Assembly (NCBI GenBank): GCA_002398365.1
Contig: DGYK01000022.1
Span: 1 to 57,132, forward strand
Source: Flammeovirgaceae bacterium UBA5008
Lineage (GTDB): Bacteria; Bacteroidota; Bacteroidia; Cytophagales; Cyclobacteriaceae
Reading direction: 5' to 3'
Length of the DNA: 57,132 bases
The translations under genes were made by a program, and so were the position numbers. Below the pieces are notes generated by a model that saw nothing but the letters and a program-made list of their open reading frames with translations, was not told where the DNA came from and did not search any database. This document shows positions 7,552 to 15,249 of this stretch, in pieces. The first letter of the stretch is position 1; each line of letters starts with the position of its first letter.

Positions 7552-8760
7552 ATGCCAGGAACCGAATTATTTGGAATTGAAGAACGCAAAGAGGTAAATG
7601 ATGTGCTGGAAACGGGCATCCTTTTTCGTTATAATCATGATGCGCAACGCAACAACATTTGGAAGGCACGTGAGTTTGAAGCGGAAGTGCGTAAAATCAC
7701 CGGTGCTAAATTTGCGCATGCCGTATCCAGCGGATCTACGGCCGTAGCGTGTGCATTGGCTGCTGCCGGCATTGGCGCAGGCGATGAAGTGATTGTGCCT
7801 CCGTTTACCTACATCGCTTCGGTAGAGGCGGTATTGTATGCCGGTGCATTACCAGTATTTGCTGAAATTGATGAATCGCTGTGTTTGAGTCCGGAAGGAA
7901 TTCGTGCGGCTATTTCACCTAAAACGAAAGCGATCATGCTCGTGCACATGTGCGGTGGCATGGCGAAGCTGGATGAGATTTTGCAAATCTGTAAAGAGAA
8001 AAATATCGTGTTGATTGAAGATGCTGGTCAGGCATTTGGTGCTTCGTATAAAGGTACTTCCGTAGGCCTTTTCGGTAAGACCGGTTGCTACTCATTCGAC
8101 TTCTTTAAAATCGCTACATGCGGTGAAGGAGGTGTGATGGTGACAAACGATGAACAAGCGTATCACTTTGCGGACAGCTTCTCGGATCACGGACACGACC
8201 ACGTGGGAAATAACAGAGGCATGGAGAACCATCCGGTGTTAGGATTTAACTACCGTATTGGTGAAATCAATGCTGCGATTGGCTTAGCGCAAACGCGCAA
8301 GGTTCCTTTCATTCGCGAGAAGAATCGTGAATACAAAAAATTACTGACGACTGAGTTATCAAAAATTGAAGGTGTAAGTTTTAGCACGTTGGCAGATCCT
8401 TCCGGAGATTCAGCTACCTTCCTCAACTTATTGTTGCCTGACACCGAAAGTGCGAAGCGCACGGTAGCTGAGTTTAACAAAGCGGGTGTGGCAGGATTTA
8501 ACTATTGGTTTACGAATATGTATCACTTCATCAACCAGTGGAACCACTTGCGTGATTTGAAATCTTCGGCTCCATTGGCAATCCATTTGTTGGGTGCTCC
8601 GCAAGATTACAATAACATCAGCTTACCAAAATCACAAGAGGTGGTGGGCCGATTGATTTCGTTTGGAATCCGTTGCACCTGGAAGGAAGAAGAAGTGAAA
8701 GCGTTGGCGCAGAAAATTGCTGGATGCATTAAAAACGCATTGGCAACAGTGCCTGCTTAA
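7552..8760 (+). CDS. kdnA: 8-amino-3,8-dideoxy-D-manno-octulosonate transaminase (KdnA)
   Basis: A 402-residue PLP enzyme of the DegT/DnrJ/EryC1/StrS sugar aminotransferase family. Visible marks are SSGSTAVACAL for cofactor phosphate binding, VPPFTYIAS, the Asp of IEDAGQAFGA, and the PLP lysine in SFDFFKIATCGEGG. Kinship to KdnA of Shewanella is proposed from overall resemblance and from the presence of a kdnB-like gene in the same locus. KdnA converts the C8-aldehyde of Kdo into 8-amino-Kdo (Kdo8N), which replaces Kdo in lipopolysaccharide. It has its own promoter and a strong hairpin terminator directly downstream. That terminator separates it from the inserted toxin-antitoxin genes and kdnB. 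Another sugar aminotransferase role is the main alternative. Confidence 0.88.
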   Translation: MPGTELFGIEERKEVNDVLETGILFRYNHDAQRNNIWKAREFEAEVRKITGAKFAHAVSSGSTAVACALAAAGIGAGDEVIVPPFTYIASVEAVLYAGALPVFAEIDESLCLSPEGIRAAISPKTKAIMLVHMCGGMAKLDEILQICKEKNIVLIEDAGQAFGASYKGTSVGLFGKTGCYSFDFFKIATCGEGGVMVTNDEQAYHFADSFSDHGHDHVGNNRGMENHPVLGFNYRIGEINAAIGLAQTRKVPFIREKNREYKKLLTTELSKIEGVSFSTLADPSGDSATFLNLLLPDTESAKRTVAEFNKAGVAGFNYWFTNMYHFINQWNHLRDLKSSAPLAIHLLGAPQDYNNISLPKSQEVVGRLISFGIRCTWKEEEVKALAQKIAGCIKNALATVPA

Positions 8761-8770
8761 ATTTTTATTG

Positions 8771-8800
8771 GGATGTCATGGTGAATCATGACATCCTTTT
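8771..8800 (+). terminator. Rho-independent terminator after kdnA
   Basis: A perfect 10-bp stem GGATGTCATG / CATGACATCC (8771-8780 and 8787-8796) with a 6-nt loop is followed by TTTT. It lies 10 bp after the kdnA stop, so readthrough into the downstream genes should be limited. Confidence 0.85.
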
Positions 8801-8830
8801 ATTAAATAATGAGAAACCTTTTTCAGTAAA

Positions 8831-9097
8831 ATGCAGACAATGATGTTGAAGTTGAGAAGACCATTGTTTTGGGACATTAAAGAAAGCGATATTGAAAAAG
8901 TAATTGCGGAGTCACCGGAGTGGGTTATCCCTCGCGTTTTTGATTATGGCACATTAGCCGACATTCGCGAGGTGATTAATTTATATGGTGAAGAAAAGAC
9001 CAAGGAAATGTTGTCAAGGAATAAAATGAAGCCGCTAGTAAGATCAATGGCTTATTTATTCTTGCAATTCGATCCTGAAAACAGATATGCTTCATAA
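8831..9097 (+). CDS. DUF6922-like putative antitoxin
   Basis: An 88-residue protein with the pattern LFWDIKESDIEKVIAESPEWVIPRVFDYG, then LADIREVINLYGEEKTKEML. I match this to the small DUF6922-type helical proteins that pair with AbiEii-type nucleotidyltransferases in Bacteroidota (family match from memory). It overlaps the toxin-like gene by 11 bp in a different frame, as in coupled toxin-antitoxin pairs. The start at ATG 8831 could instead be 8840 or 8843. No DNA-binding domain of the AbiEi winged-helix type is apparent. The antitoxin role is inferred from the pairing. Confidence 0.75.
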   Translation: MQTMMLKLRRPLFWDIKESDIEKVIAESPEWVIPRVFDYGTLADIREVINLYGEEKTKEMLSRNKMKPLVRSMAYLFLQFDPENRYAS

Positions 9098-9737
9098 GGA
9101 AACAGTAACCGATCAACTAATTCAAACTGCTCGATTGCTATGTTCAATACCAGAATTAGCATCATTTAGAATAGCTGGCGGAACCGCTGTGGCGCTGCAA
9201 TTAGGGCATCGTATATCTGTTGATATCGACTTTTTCTCAAATGAAATTGTAAGTAAAAAAATAATCGTGAATGCGCTAACTAAAAAATTTAACACTACTG
9301 ATTTTTTTGTTGGAACAGATCGAGTAACAAGTGAGATTAACGGAGTAAGAGTTGAATTGTATGATAATTGGATGATCCCCTTCAAGACAGATTCAATTCA
9401 TTCAGATGATATCCGCCTTGCATCTCTGGAAGACTTGGCAGGATTTAAGTTAAATGCAATAACTGAACGGAGAGAAAAGAAAGATTACATTGATTTATTC
9501 TTCTTATTCAATAAACTGGGAATATCTTCTATTTTGGAGAAGTTTAAAGAATATAACCCATTCATATCTCACAAATCAATTTTATTTGCACTATCTGAAG
9601 TAAAGACAGCCGAACAAAATAGTTCACCTATGCCAGACATGCTCTTGCCTGCAAATTGGAATGAAATCAACCAATCCATGTTACTGGCAGCTAAAAGCTA
9701 TTTGTCAATCATTGAAAATAATACAAGTAAAAATTAG
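9087..9737 (+). CDS. AbiEii/AbiGii-type nucleotidyltransferase toxin
   Basis: A 216-residue protein of the AbiEii family of minimal nucleotidyltransferases, the toxin half of type IV-like systems that can inactivate growth, for example by modifying tRNA. The NTase motif is visible as RIAGGTAVALQLGHR (Gly31-Gly32) followed by the D46-I-D48 metal pair in SVDIDFF. The third acidic strand is VRVELYDNW, and the family signature near residue 130 is RREKKDYIDLFFLF. It overlaps the upstream antitoxin by 11 bp. By eye both genes are clearly richer in A+T than kdnA and kdnB on either side, suggesting they arrived by transfer. Function is assigned by family. Confidence 0.87.
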   Translation: MLHKETVTDQLIQTARLLCSIPELASFRIAGGTAVALQLGHRISVDIDFFSNEIVSKKIIVNALTKKFNTTDFFVGTDRVTSEINGVRVELYDNWMIPFKTDSIHSDDIRLASLEDLAGFKLNAITERREKKDYIDLFFLFNKLGISSILEKFKEYNPFISHKSILFALSEVKTAEQNSSPMPDMLLPANWNEINQSMLLAAKSYLSIIENNTSKN

Positions 9738-9775
9738 AGTATTGATCATTAATCCATTACAAGAATTATAAGGAT

Positions 9776-10855
9776 ATGCACAAAAATTTCAAAGGAATCG
9801 AAAAGACCGTGTTCGGTCGTGGTAGCTTCAATCAACTAGGAGAAATCGTAGAAGCACAGCGTAATCAAAATGACCAGTTCATGCTTTACCTGGTGGACAA
9901 TTATTTCAAAGGTAAAGAATTGGCCAATCGCATTCCTGCCAAAGCGGGTGACATTGTGATGTACATTGACGTAGATCAATATGAGCCCACCACGCAACAA
10001 ATTGATTTGATCCGCGATTCCGTAAAAACTACACGTGGTATTCCGGCAGCAGCCATCGGCATTGGAGGTGGTTCCATCATGGACATCGCGAAAGCAGTGT
10101 CATTGATGTTTACCAACGAAGGTTCCTCACAACTCTATCAAGGACTTAACTTAATCAAAAAACCGGGTATATATCACATCGGTGTTCCTACCATTTCCGG
10201 AACCGGTGCCGAAGTTTCCATGACTGCGGTGTTGACAGGGCCTGAGAAAAAATTGGGATTGAAATGCGAGTGGACTGTATTTAATCAAGTAGTGCTGGAT
10301 CCGGATCTGATTGCATCGGTGCCACGCAATTGGTGGTTCTACACCGGTATGGACACTTATATACACTGCATAGAATCAGAAAACGGAACGTTGAACAATG
10401 CATACAGTCACGCGTACGCAGAGCAATCACTGAAGCTTTGCCGCGAAATTTATTTAGGTGAGAAGAGCGGACAAACGGCAGAGAACGATGACAAACTAAT
10501 GGTCGCTTCGCTGATGGGAGGATTGAGTTTGACCTATTCCGAAGTAGGCGTTTGCCACGCATTGTCGTATGGACTTTCTAAAATATTGGGAACACGCCAT
10601 TGCTATGCGAACTGCCTTGCCTTCAACCACCTCGAAGATTATTATCCGGAGGGCGTGAAAGAATTTAAGACGATGATTGCCAAGCACAAAATTGATTTAC
10701 CGCAAGGTCTTGCCAAAGATTGGACGGATGAACAGATCACTGCGATGGCGAAAGTATCATACAACCTCACACACATGTGGGCACATGCTATCGGACCAGA
10801 TTGGAAAGATAAGGTGACGGTAGAAAGCATTGAAACACTGTTTAGGAGACTTTGA
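9776..10855 (+). CDS. kdnB: 3-deoxy-D-manno-octulosonate 8-oxidase (KdnB)
   Basis: A 359-residue iron-containing alcohol-dehydrogenase-fold protein. Features are the GGGSIMDIAKAVSL nucleotide/cofactor loop near residue 97, TISGTGAEVSMTAVL, and candidate metal ligands in GMDTYIHCIES and VCHALSYGL...RHCYANCLAF. From start (KNFKGIEKTVFGRGSFNQL) to end (LFRRL) the pattern closely resembles Shewanella KdnB as I remember it. KdnB oxidises the C8 hydroxyl of Kdo to the aldehyde that KdnA aminates. The ATG is preceded by AAGGAT. No clear TAnnTTTG element is visible in the 38-bp gap upstream, so it may be read from the toxin-antitoxin transcript or from an unrecognised promoter. kdsB and kdtA are not in the window. 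Confidence 0.88.
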   Translation: MHKNFKGIEKTVFGRGSFNQLGEIVEAQRNQNDQFMLYLVDNYFKGKELANRIPAKAGDIVMYIDVDQYEPTTQQIDLIRDSVKTTRGIPAAAIGIGGGSIMDIAKAVSLMFTNEGSSQLYQGLNLIKKPGIYHIGVPTISGTGAEVSMTAVLTGPEKKLGLKCEWTVFNQVVLDPDLIASVPRNWWFYTGMDTYIHCIESENGTLNNAYSHAYAEQSLKLCREIYLGEKSGQTAENDDKLMVASLMGGLSLTYSEVGVCHALSYGLSKILGTRHCYANCLAFNHLEDYYPEGVKEFKTMIAKHKIDLPQGLAKDWTDEQITAMAKVSYNLTHMWAHAIGPDWKDKVTVESIETLFRRL

Positions 10856-10860
10856 GTTTA

Positions 10861-10897
10861 AGCTTCTAGCTTCCTGCTTTGTAGGAGGCTAGAAGCT
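10861..10897. terminator. Intergenic hairpin after kdnB
   Basis: A 15-bp stem AGCTTCTAGCTTCCT / AGGAGGCTAGAAGCT (one G-T pair, 7-nt loop) begins 5 bp after the kdnB stop. It has no T-run, so it may be an RNA-stabilising or Rho-assisted structure. Related words (GAGCCTGAAGCTTACGGCAT) follow at about 10937-10956. Confidence 0.6.
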
Positions 10898-10980
10898 GAA
10901 TTAGAAATGACCTATTAGCACAAGTGAATAACTTGGAGCCTGAAGCTTACGGCATGTAGCCTAAACACAATCCTCAACTC

Positions 10981-11679
10981 TTGTTCCGATTCAAACAATT
11001 TTCATTGGAAGACGATCGCTGCGCGATGAAGGTCGGCACTGATGCCGTACTGCTCGGGGCTTGGGTAAATGTGGAAGGCCCCAGTCGAATCTTAGATGTG
11101 GGTACCGGTTGTGGCATTATTGCATTGATGCTCGCGCAACGCACCGCGAACGATGTGATCATCGAAGGCATCGAAGTGGAACCCACCGATGCCGAGCAAG
11201 CACAGGAGAATACAAACCATTCTCCTTGGGCAAATCGCGTAACCATCCATTCCGTAGCCTTGCAAGATTTTCAATCACCCGCGCAGTTTGATTTAATCGT
11301 CAGCAACCCGCCTTACTTTATCAATAGTCAGTTGCCCCCAACTGCACAACGCGCGCAAGCGAGACATACCCAAACGCTTTCATTTGAGGAATTGATCTAT
11401 CATTCGCTTCGGCTATTGAATGCCAATGGGCGGTTGGCTGTTATTCTTCCTTTTGAGGAAGGGAATTTATTTCAATTGTTGGCTGAAAAACAAGGACTCT
11501 TTCCTACCAGTCGTTTGGCTTTCTATTCCCGGCAAGGAAAACCACAAGAGCGATGGCTGTTGGAATTCTCCAAGATTAAATTGCCGATCAAAGAAGAACA
11601 ACTCATTCTGCATAGTGAGGGTGAGAGTTGGTCAGACGACTATAAAAACCTGACCCGTGCCTTTTATTTAAAGTTGTAA
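10981..11679 (+). CDS. trmN6: tRNA1(Val) (adenine(37)-N6)-methyltransferase TrmN6 (YfiC)
   Basis: A 232-residue class I SAM methyltransferase. Its N-terminus (FRFKQFSLEDDRCAMKVGTDAVLLGAW) is the classic YfiC/TrmN6 opening. The SAM loop is DVGTGCGIIALML and the N6-adenine catalytic motif NPPYF is near residue 105. It methylates A37 of tRNA1(Val) in E. coli. The start is taken as TTG 10981 because the next Met (in CAMKVGTD) falls inside the conserved block. No nearby promoter element is clear. Confidence 0.88.
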   Translation: MFRFKQFSLEDDRCAMKVGTDAVLLGAWVNVEGPSRILDVGTGCGIIALMLAQRTANDVIIEGIEVEPTDAEQAQENTNHSPWANRVTIHSVALQDFQSPAQFDLIVSNPPYFINSQLPPTAQRAQARHTQTLSFEELIYHSLRLLNANGRLAVILPFEEGNLFQLLAEKQGLFPTSRLAFYSRQGKPQERWLLEFSKIKLPIKEEQLILHSEGESWSDDYKNLTRAFYLKL

Positions 11680-11747
11680 AACCACTCATCAAATTTTAAA
11701 GAACCCATCGAGCGAATTCGCGTATCATTACTTTACATTTTTAAGCT

Positions 11748-13970
11748 GTGCGCGCATTTACCTTCCTCCTACTCATTGCTTCACTGCCCGTAGCAGCACA
11801 GTTGCCCGGGCTGCACATCAAAAAGGCCTCCGCTCCAATTACGATTGATGGCAATATGGATGAGGCCGACTGGCAGGAGGCGGAGATAGCCACGCATTTT
11901 AAACAACTCTTTCCCTTCGACTCCTCTTACGCGAAAGTGCAAACCGAAATACGTATGACGTATGATGATCACTTCATCTACATCTACGGAGTGATGCACA
12001 ATGAAGGTCCGCGCAAGTATGTGACACCTTCCTTGAAAAGAGATTATCGGGGGCCGGGTATTGACGGACTTTCGATTGTATTGGATACCTATCAGGACAA
12101 AACGAATGGATTCCTGTTTGGGGTCAATCCGTTCGGTGTGCAACGCGAAGGGTTGATTTCAAATGGTGGAAGTCAGGGAGATGATCTGAATTTAAGTTGG
12201 GATAACAAATGGTATTCGGAAGCGAAAATATTGGAAAACCGATGGGTATGTGAGATCGCGATTCCTTTCAAAACCATTCGCTATAAACATGGAATAGACG
12301 AATGGCACATCAACTTCTATCGAATCGATAGCCATTATAATGAACAAAGTACATGGTCACCCATTCCAAGGGTATACTCACCCACTACACTTGCTTTTTC
12401 ACGCGATCTGCAATGGGACAAGGCACTGGGGCATCCCGGTGGAAACATTTCGGTGATACCTTATGTAGCCGCCAAAAATGTCGACAACTTTCAAGATAAG
12501 TTACCAACTGATCGATCGATGGCAATCGGTGGCGATGCCAAAGTTGCCTTAGGACCTGCATTAAATCTCGACCTTACGGTAAACCCCGACTTTTCCCAAG
12601 TAGAAGTTGATCAGCAAGTAACGAATCTCAGTCGCTTTGAAATTTCCTATCCGGAGAAAAGACAATTCTTTTTAGAAAATGCAGATTTATTTGGAAGTTT
12701 TGGTTTTGGAAACATTCGCCCGTTTTTCTCCCGAAGAATCGGAATCACTCGCGATCCATCCACCGGACAAAATATTCAAAACCAAATTTACGGAGGTGTT
12801 CGCTTAAGCGGAAAAATTGACAACAACTGGCGTGTTGGATTTCTTTCCATGCAAGCAGCGGAAGACAATCTGATTAAACTAAAATCGACCAACTATACGG
12901 TGGCGGCAATCCAGCGCAAGGTATTTGCACGTTCTAACATCGGCTTGATGATGATTAACAAGCAAGCGTTTCAAGATACCACTCGTACCGATTTCACTTT
13001 CATGCCGAACAAATACAATCGCATGATTGGCATTGACTACAATCTGGCTTCAAAAGATAATAAGTGGAACGGAAAGGCTTTTTATCATCAGTCCTTTTCA
13101 GAAACAAAAAAGGACAGTGCCTATGCTGCCACCATCGCATTTCTTTATAGCGTGCCTAAGTTACAGGTTTCGGTAAATGCACAAACCGTAGGCGCTAATT
13201 ATGATCCAGAGGTGGGCTACGTGCCCAGAAAACGCTTTAGCAGAATTGCACCAGAAATATATTATGCCTGGTATCCGAAGTCTGAATTAATCAATAATCA
13301 TGGACCGGGTTTTGATGCCGATATTGTTGGCAACGATTTGTTTGGTGCCACCGACTGGGACTTTAACTTCTGGTATCGCTTTTCATTTCAAAATACAGCT
13401 AACTTTTATGTACGACTGCGCAGAGAGTATATCTTCCTCTTTAGTCCGTTTGACCCCTCGGGCACTGAAGGTCAAGAAATCGCTGCGGGAAGTTCGTTTA
13501 CCTATAATTCCTTTATCGCCAATTTTCAATCCAATACACGCAAGCGATTTTTCTTCACACTGCAAACCCGATCCGGCCAATACTTTAATGGACATCGTGT
13601 GAATTTAGATGGCAATGTCAGTTATCGCTTTCAACCAAAAGCTGTTGTATCCATTGACTTCAGTTTAAATAAAATAAATCTGCCGAGCCCGTATCGATCA
13701 GCGGATCTGATTCTGATCAGCCCCAAATTTGACTTCACTTTTACACGCAAGTTGTTCTGGACTACTTTTGTGCAATACAACAACCAGAACAATAATGTGA
13801 ATATCAACTCGCGTTTGCAGTGGCGTTTCAAGCCGGCCTCCGACTTCTTTTTAGTTTATACCGATAATTATTTCGTGGAAGACCAATTTAAGGAAGGTGT
13901 TCAATACATGAGCGGGCAGCCCAAATTGAGGGCTTTGGTGGTCAAATTCACTTATTGGATCAATTTATAA
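11748..13970 (+). CDS. DUF5916 outer-membrane protein with N-terminal CBM9-like domain
   Basis: A 740-residue protein starting at GTG 11748 with a signal peptide (cut after about residue 17, PVAAQ). Residues ~25-215 form a CBM9-like beta-sandwich (ITIDGNMDEADWQEAEI, DDHFIYIYGVMHN, WVCEIAIPFKTIRY). The rest is rich in alternating aromatic strands and ends in FTYWINL, the terminal-strand pattern of an outer-membrane barrel. Signature words include NLDLTVNPDFSQVEVDQQVTNLSRFE and YPEKRQFFLENADLFG. A paralogue with the same layout is at 22309-24597. DUF5916 proteins are widespread in Bacteroidota and without an established role; a transporter or surface-anchored binding function is possible. Confidence 0.88.
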   Translation: MRAFTFLLLIASLPVAAQLPGLHIKKASAPITIDGNMDEADWQEAEIATHFKQLFPFDSSYAKVQTEIRMTYDDHFIYIYGVMHNEGPRKYVTPSLKRDYRGPGIDGLSIVLDTYQDKTNGFLFGVNPFGVQREGLISNGGSQGDDLNLSWDNKWYSEAKILENRWVCEIAIPFKTIRYKHGIDEWHINFYRIDSHYNEQSTWSPIPRVYSPTTLAFSRDLQWDKALGHPGGNISVIPYVAAKNVDNFQDKLPTDRSMAIGGDAKVALGPALNLDLTVNPDFSQVEVDQQVTNLSRFEISYPEKRQFFLENADLFGSFGFGNIRPFFSRRIGITRDPSTGQNIQNQIYGGVRLSGKIDNNWRVGFLSMQAAEDNLIKLKSTNYTVAAIQRKVFARSNIGLMMINKQAFQDTTRTDFTFMPNKYNRMIGIDYNLASKDNKWNGKAFYHQSFSETKKDSAYAATIAFLYSVPKLQVSVNAQTVGANYDPEVGYVPRKRFSRIAPEIYYAWYPKSELINNHGPGFDADIVGNDLFGATDWDFNFWYRFSFQNTANFYVRLRREYIFLFSPFDPSGTEGQEIAAGSSFTYNSFIANFQSNTRKRFFFTLQTRSGQYFNGHRVNLDGNVSYRFQPKAVVSIDFSLNKINLPSPYRSADLILISPKFDFTFTRKLFWTTFVQYNNQNNNVNINSRLQWRFKPASDFFLVYTDNYFVEDQFKEGVQYMSGQPKLRALVVKFTYWINL

Positions 13971-14075
13971 TCAGTTTTTCTTCCTGATTAACAATTAGTT
14001 AACAAAAAAGATAATACATGTTTAAACATATATTATCAAACTTGTGTTATACTTGCAACTCAAATCAAACAAACT

Positions 14076-14645
14076 ATGAAAAAACTTAACATTCTTTTCG
14101 TTGCCTTGCTGGTAGCAGGAGCAGCGTCCGCACAAACTTGGTCATTAGACAAGTCGCACGCTAAACTTGGATTCGGAGTAACTCACTTACTCGTTTCTGA
14201 TGTAGAAGGAGCATTCAACCAATTCGATGCAAAAATCACTTCATCAAAAGATGATTTCAGCGATGCAGTAATTGAATTGACTGCAGAAGCAGCTAGCATC
14301 AACACCAACAACGAAGGTCGTGATAAGCACTTGAGAAGCGCAGACTTCTTCGATGCTGAAAAATTTGCTCAGGTTACTTTCAAAAGCAAATCATTCACGA
14401 AAGTAGAAGGAAAGAAATACAAATTGGTTGGTGATTTAACCATGCACGGTGTGACTAAAACGGTTACGTTGGATGTTGTTTTCAACGGAACGGCCACACA
14501 CCCTTATAACAAAAAGACCATTGCTGGTTTCAAAATCTCCGGAACCATCAAACGTTCAGATTTTGCCGTAGGTGGTGCAACACCCTCAGCTATTGTAAGT
14601 GATGAAGTAACGATTGCAGCAAACGCAGAATTCGTTAAAGGATAA
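14076..14645 (+). CDS. YceI-family periplasmic lipocalin-like protein
   Basis: A 189-residue secreted protein with a signal peptide (MKKLNILFVALLVAGAASAQ) and one YceI domain. The domain opens WSLDKSHAKLGFGVTHLLVSDVEGAF, includes DKHLRSADFFDAEKFAQVTF and ends with DEVTIAANAEFVKG. YceI proteins are beta-barrels that bind long polyprenoid or amphiphilic ligands. A near-match -7 element (TATACTTG, 14048-14055) lies upstream and a hairpin terminator follows. The MarR regulator downstream on the same strand may control it, a common pairing in this phylum (inference). Confidence 0.92.
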   Translation: MKKLNILFVALLVAGAASAQTWSLDKSHAKLGFGVTHLLVSDVEGAFNQFDAKITSSKDDFSDAVIELTAEAASINTNNEGRDKHLRSADFFDAEKFAQVTFKSKSFTKVEGKKYKLVGDLTMHGVTKTVTLDVVFNGTATHPYNKKTIAGFKISGTIKRSDFAVGGATPSAIVSDEVTIAANAEFVKG

Positions 14646-14664
14646 TTCACGAACAAACTTTACT

Positions 14665-14694
14665 AAAAGCCGGGGATTCTCGTCTCCGGCTTTT
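14665..14694 (+). terminator. Rho-independent terminator after yceI
   Basis: The arms AAAAGCCGG and CCGGCTTTT pair across a GGGGATTCTCGTCT-type loop region, with further partial pairing, and the stem ends in TTTT. It lies 20 bp after the yceI stop. Confidence 0.8.
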
Positions 14695-14793
14695 ACCTTT
14701 TTGAAAATGAAATGGCAGTCAAGAAGTTCTACACTCTGCTACACGATAATTCAGTCCATTCCATGTGACCAATAAAATATCAATTATTAACAC

Positions 14794-15243
14794 ATGAAAA
14801 TTGAAGAAGAAATAAAGCAAACCAAGTTTCGCAACGTGCACCACAAAGTGGTGATCAATTTGCTTTATACGGCTGCGTGGCTGGAAGATCAAAACAAAAA
14901 CTTCTTCAAAGAATTCGGCATTACGAATCAACAATTCAACATCCTCCGCATTTTACGCGGTCAACATCCCGGTAAAATATCCGGTGCCGAAATCAAGAGC
15001 CGGATGATTGATAAAAATTCAGATGTATCGCGCCTGCTCGATCGATTGATTGCCAAAAACCTGGTCATTAAATCGCAATGCCCCAACGATAAGCGCGCAG
15101 CAGATGTGGTTATTACTGATCAGGGGCTTAAGATTCTCAAAAAGATTGATGGTAAAATGGATCAAACGGATGTCTCCATTTTAAATCTCACCAACGAAGA
15201 GGCCACTCAACTCAGTGACTTGCTCGACAAGAGCCGTGGTTAA
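14794..15243 (+). CDS. MarR-family transcriptional regulator
   Basis: A 149-residue winged-helix regulator. The dimer helix is near residues 10-40 (VHHKVVINLLYTAAWLEDQ). The DNA-recognition part is FGITNQQFNILRILRGQHPGKISGAEI and SDVSRLLDRLIAKNLV, the wing includes CPNDKRAADVVITDQGLKIL, and a C-terminal helix follows. Effector and targets are unknown; yceI directly upstream is the obvious candidate. It converges on the M3 peptidase gene with a 6-bp gap and no room for a terminator. Confidence 0.9.
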   Translation: MKIEEEIKQTKFRNVHHKVVINLLYTAAWLEDQNKNFFKEFGITNQQFNILRILRGQHPGKISGAEIKSRMIDKNSDVSRLLDRLIAKNLVIKSQCPNDKRAADVVITDQGLKILKKIDGKMDQTDVSILNLTNEEATQLSDLLDKSRG

Positions 15244-15249
15244 TGCCTT

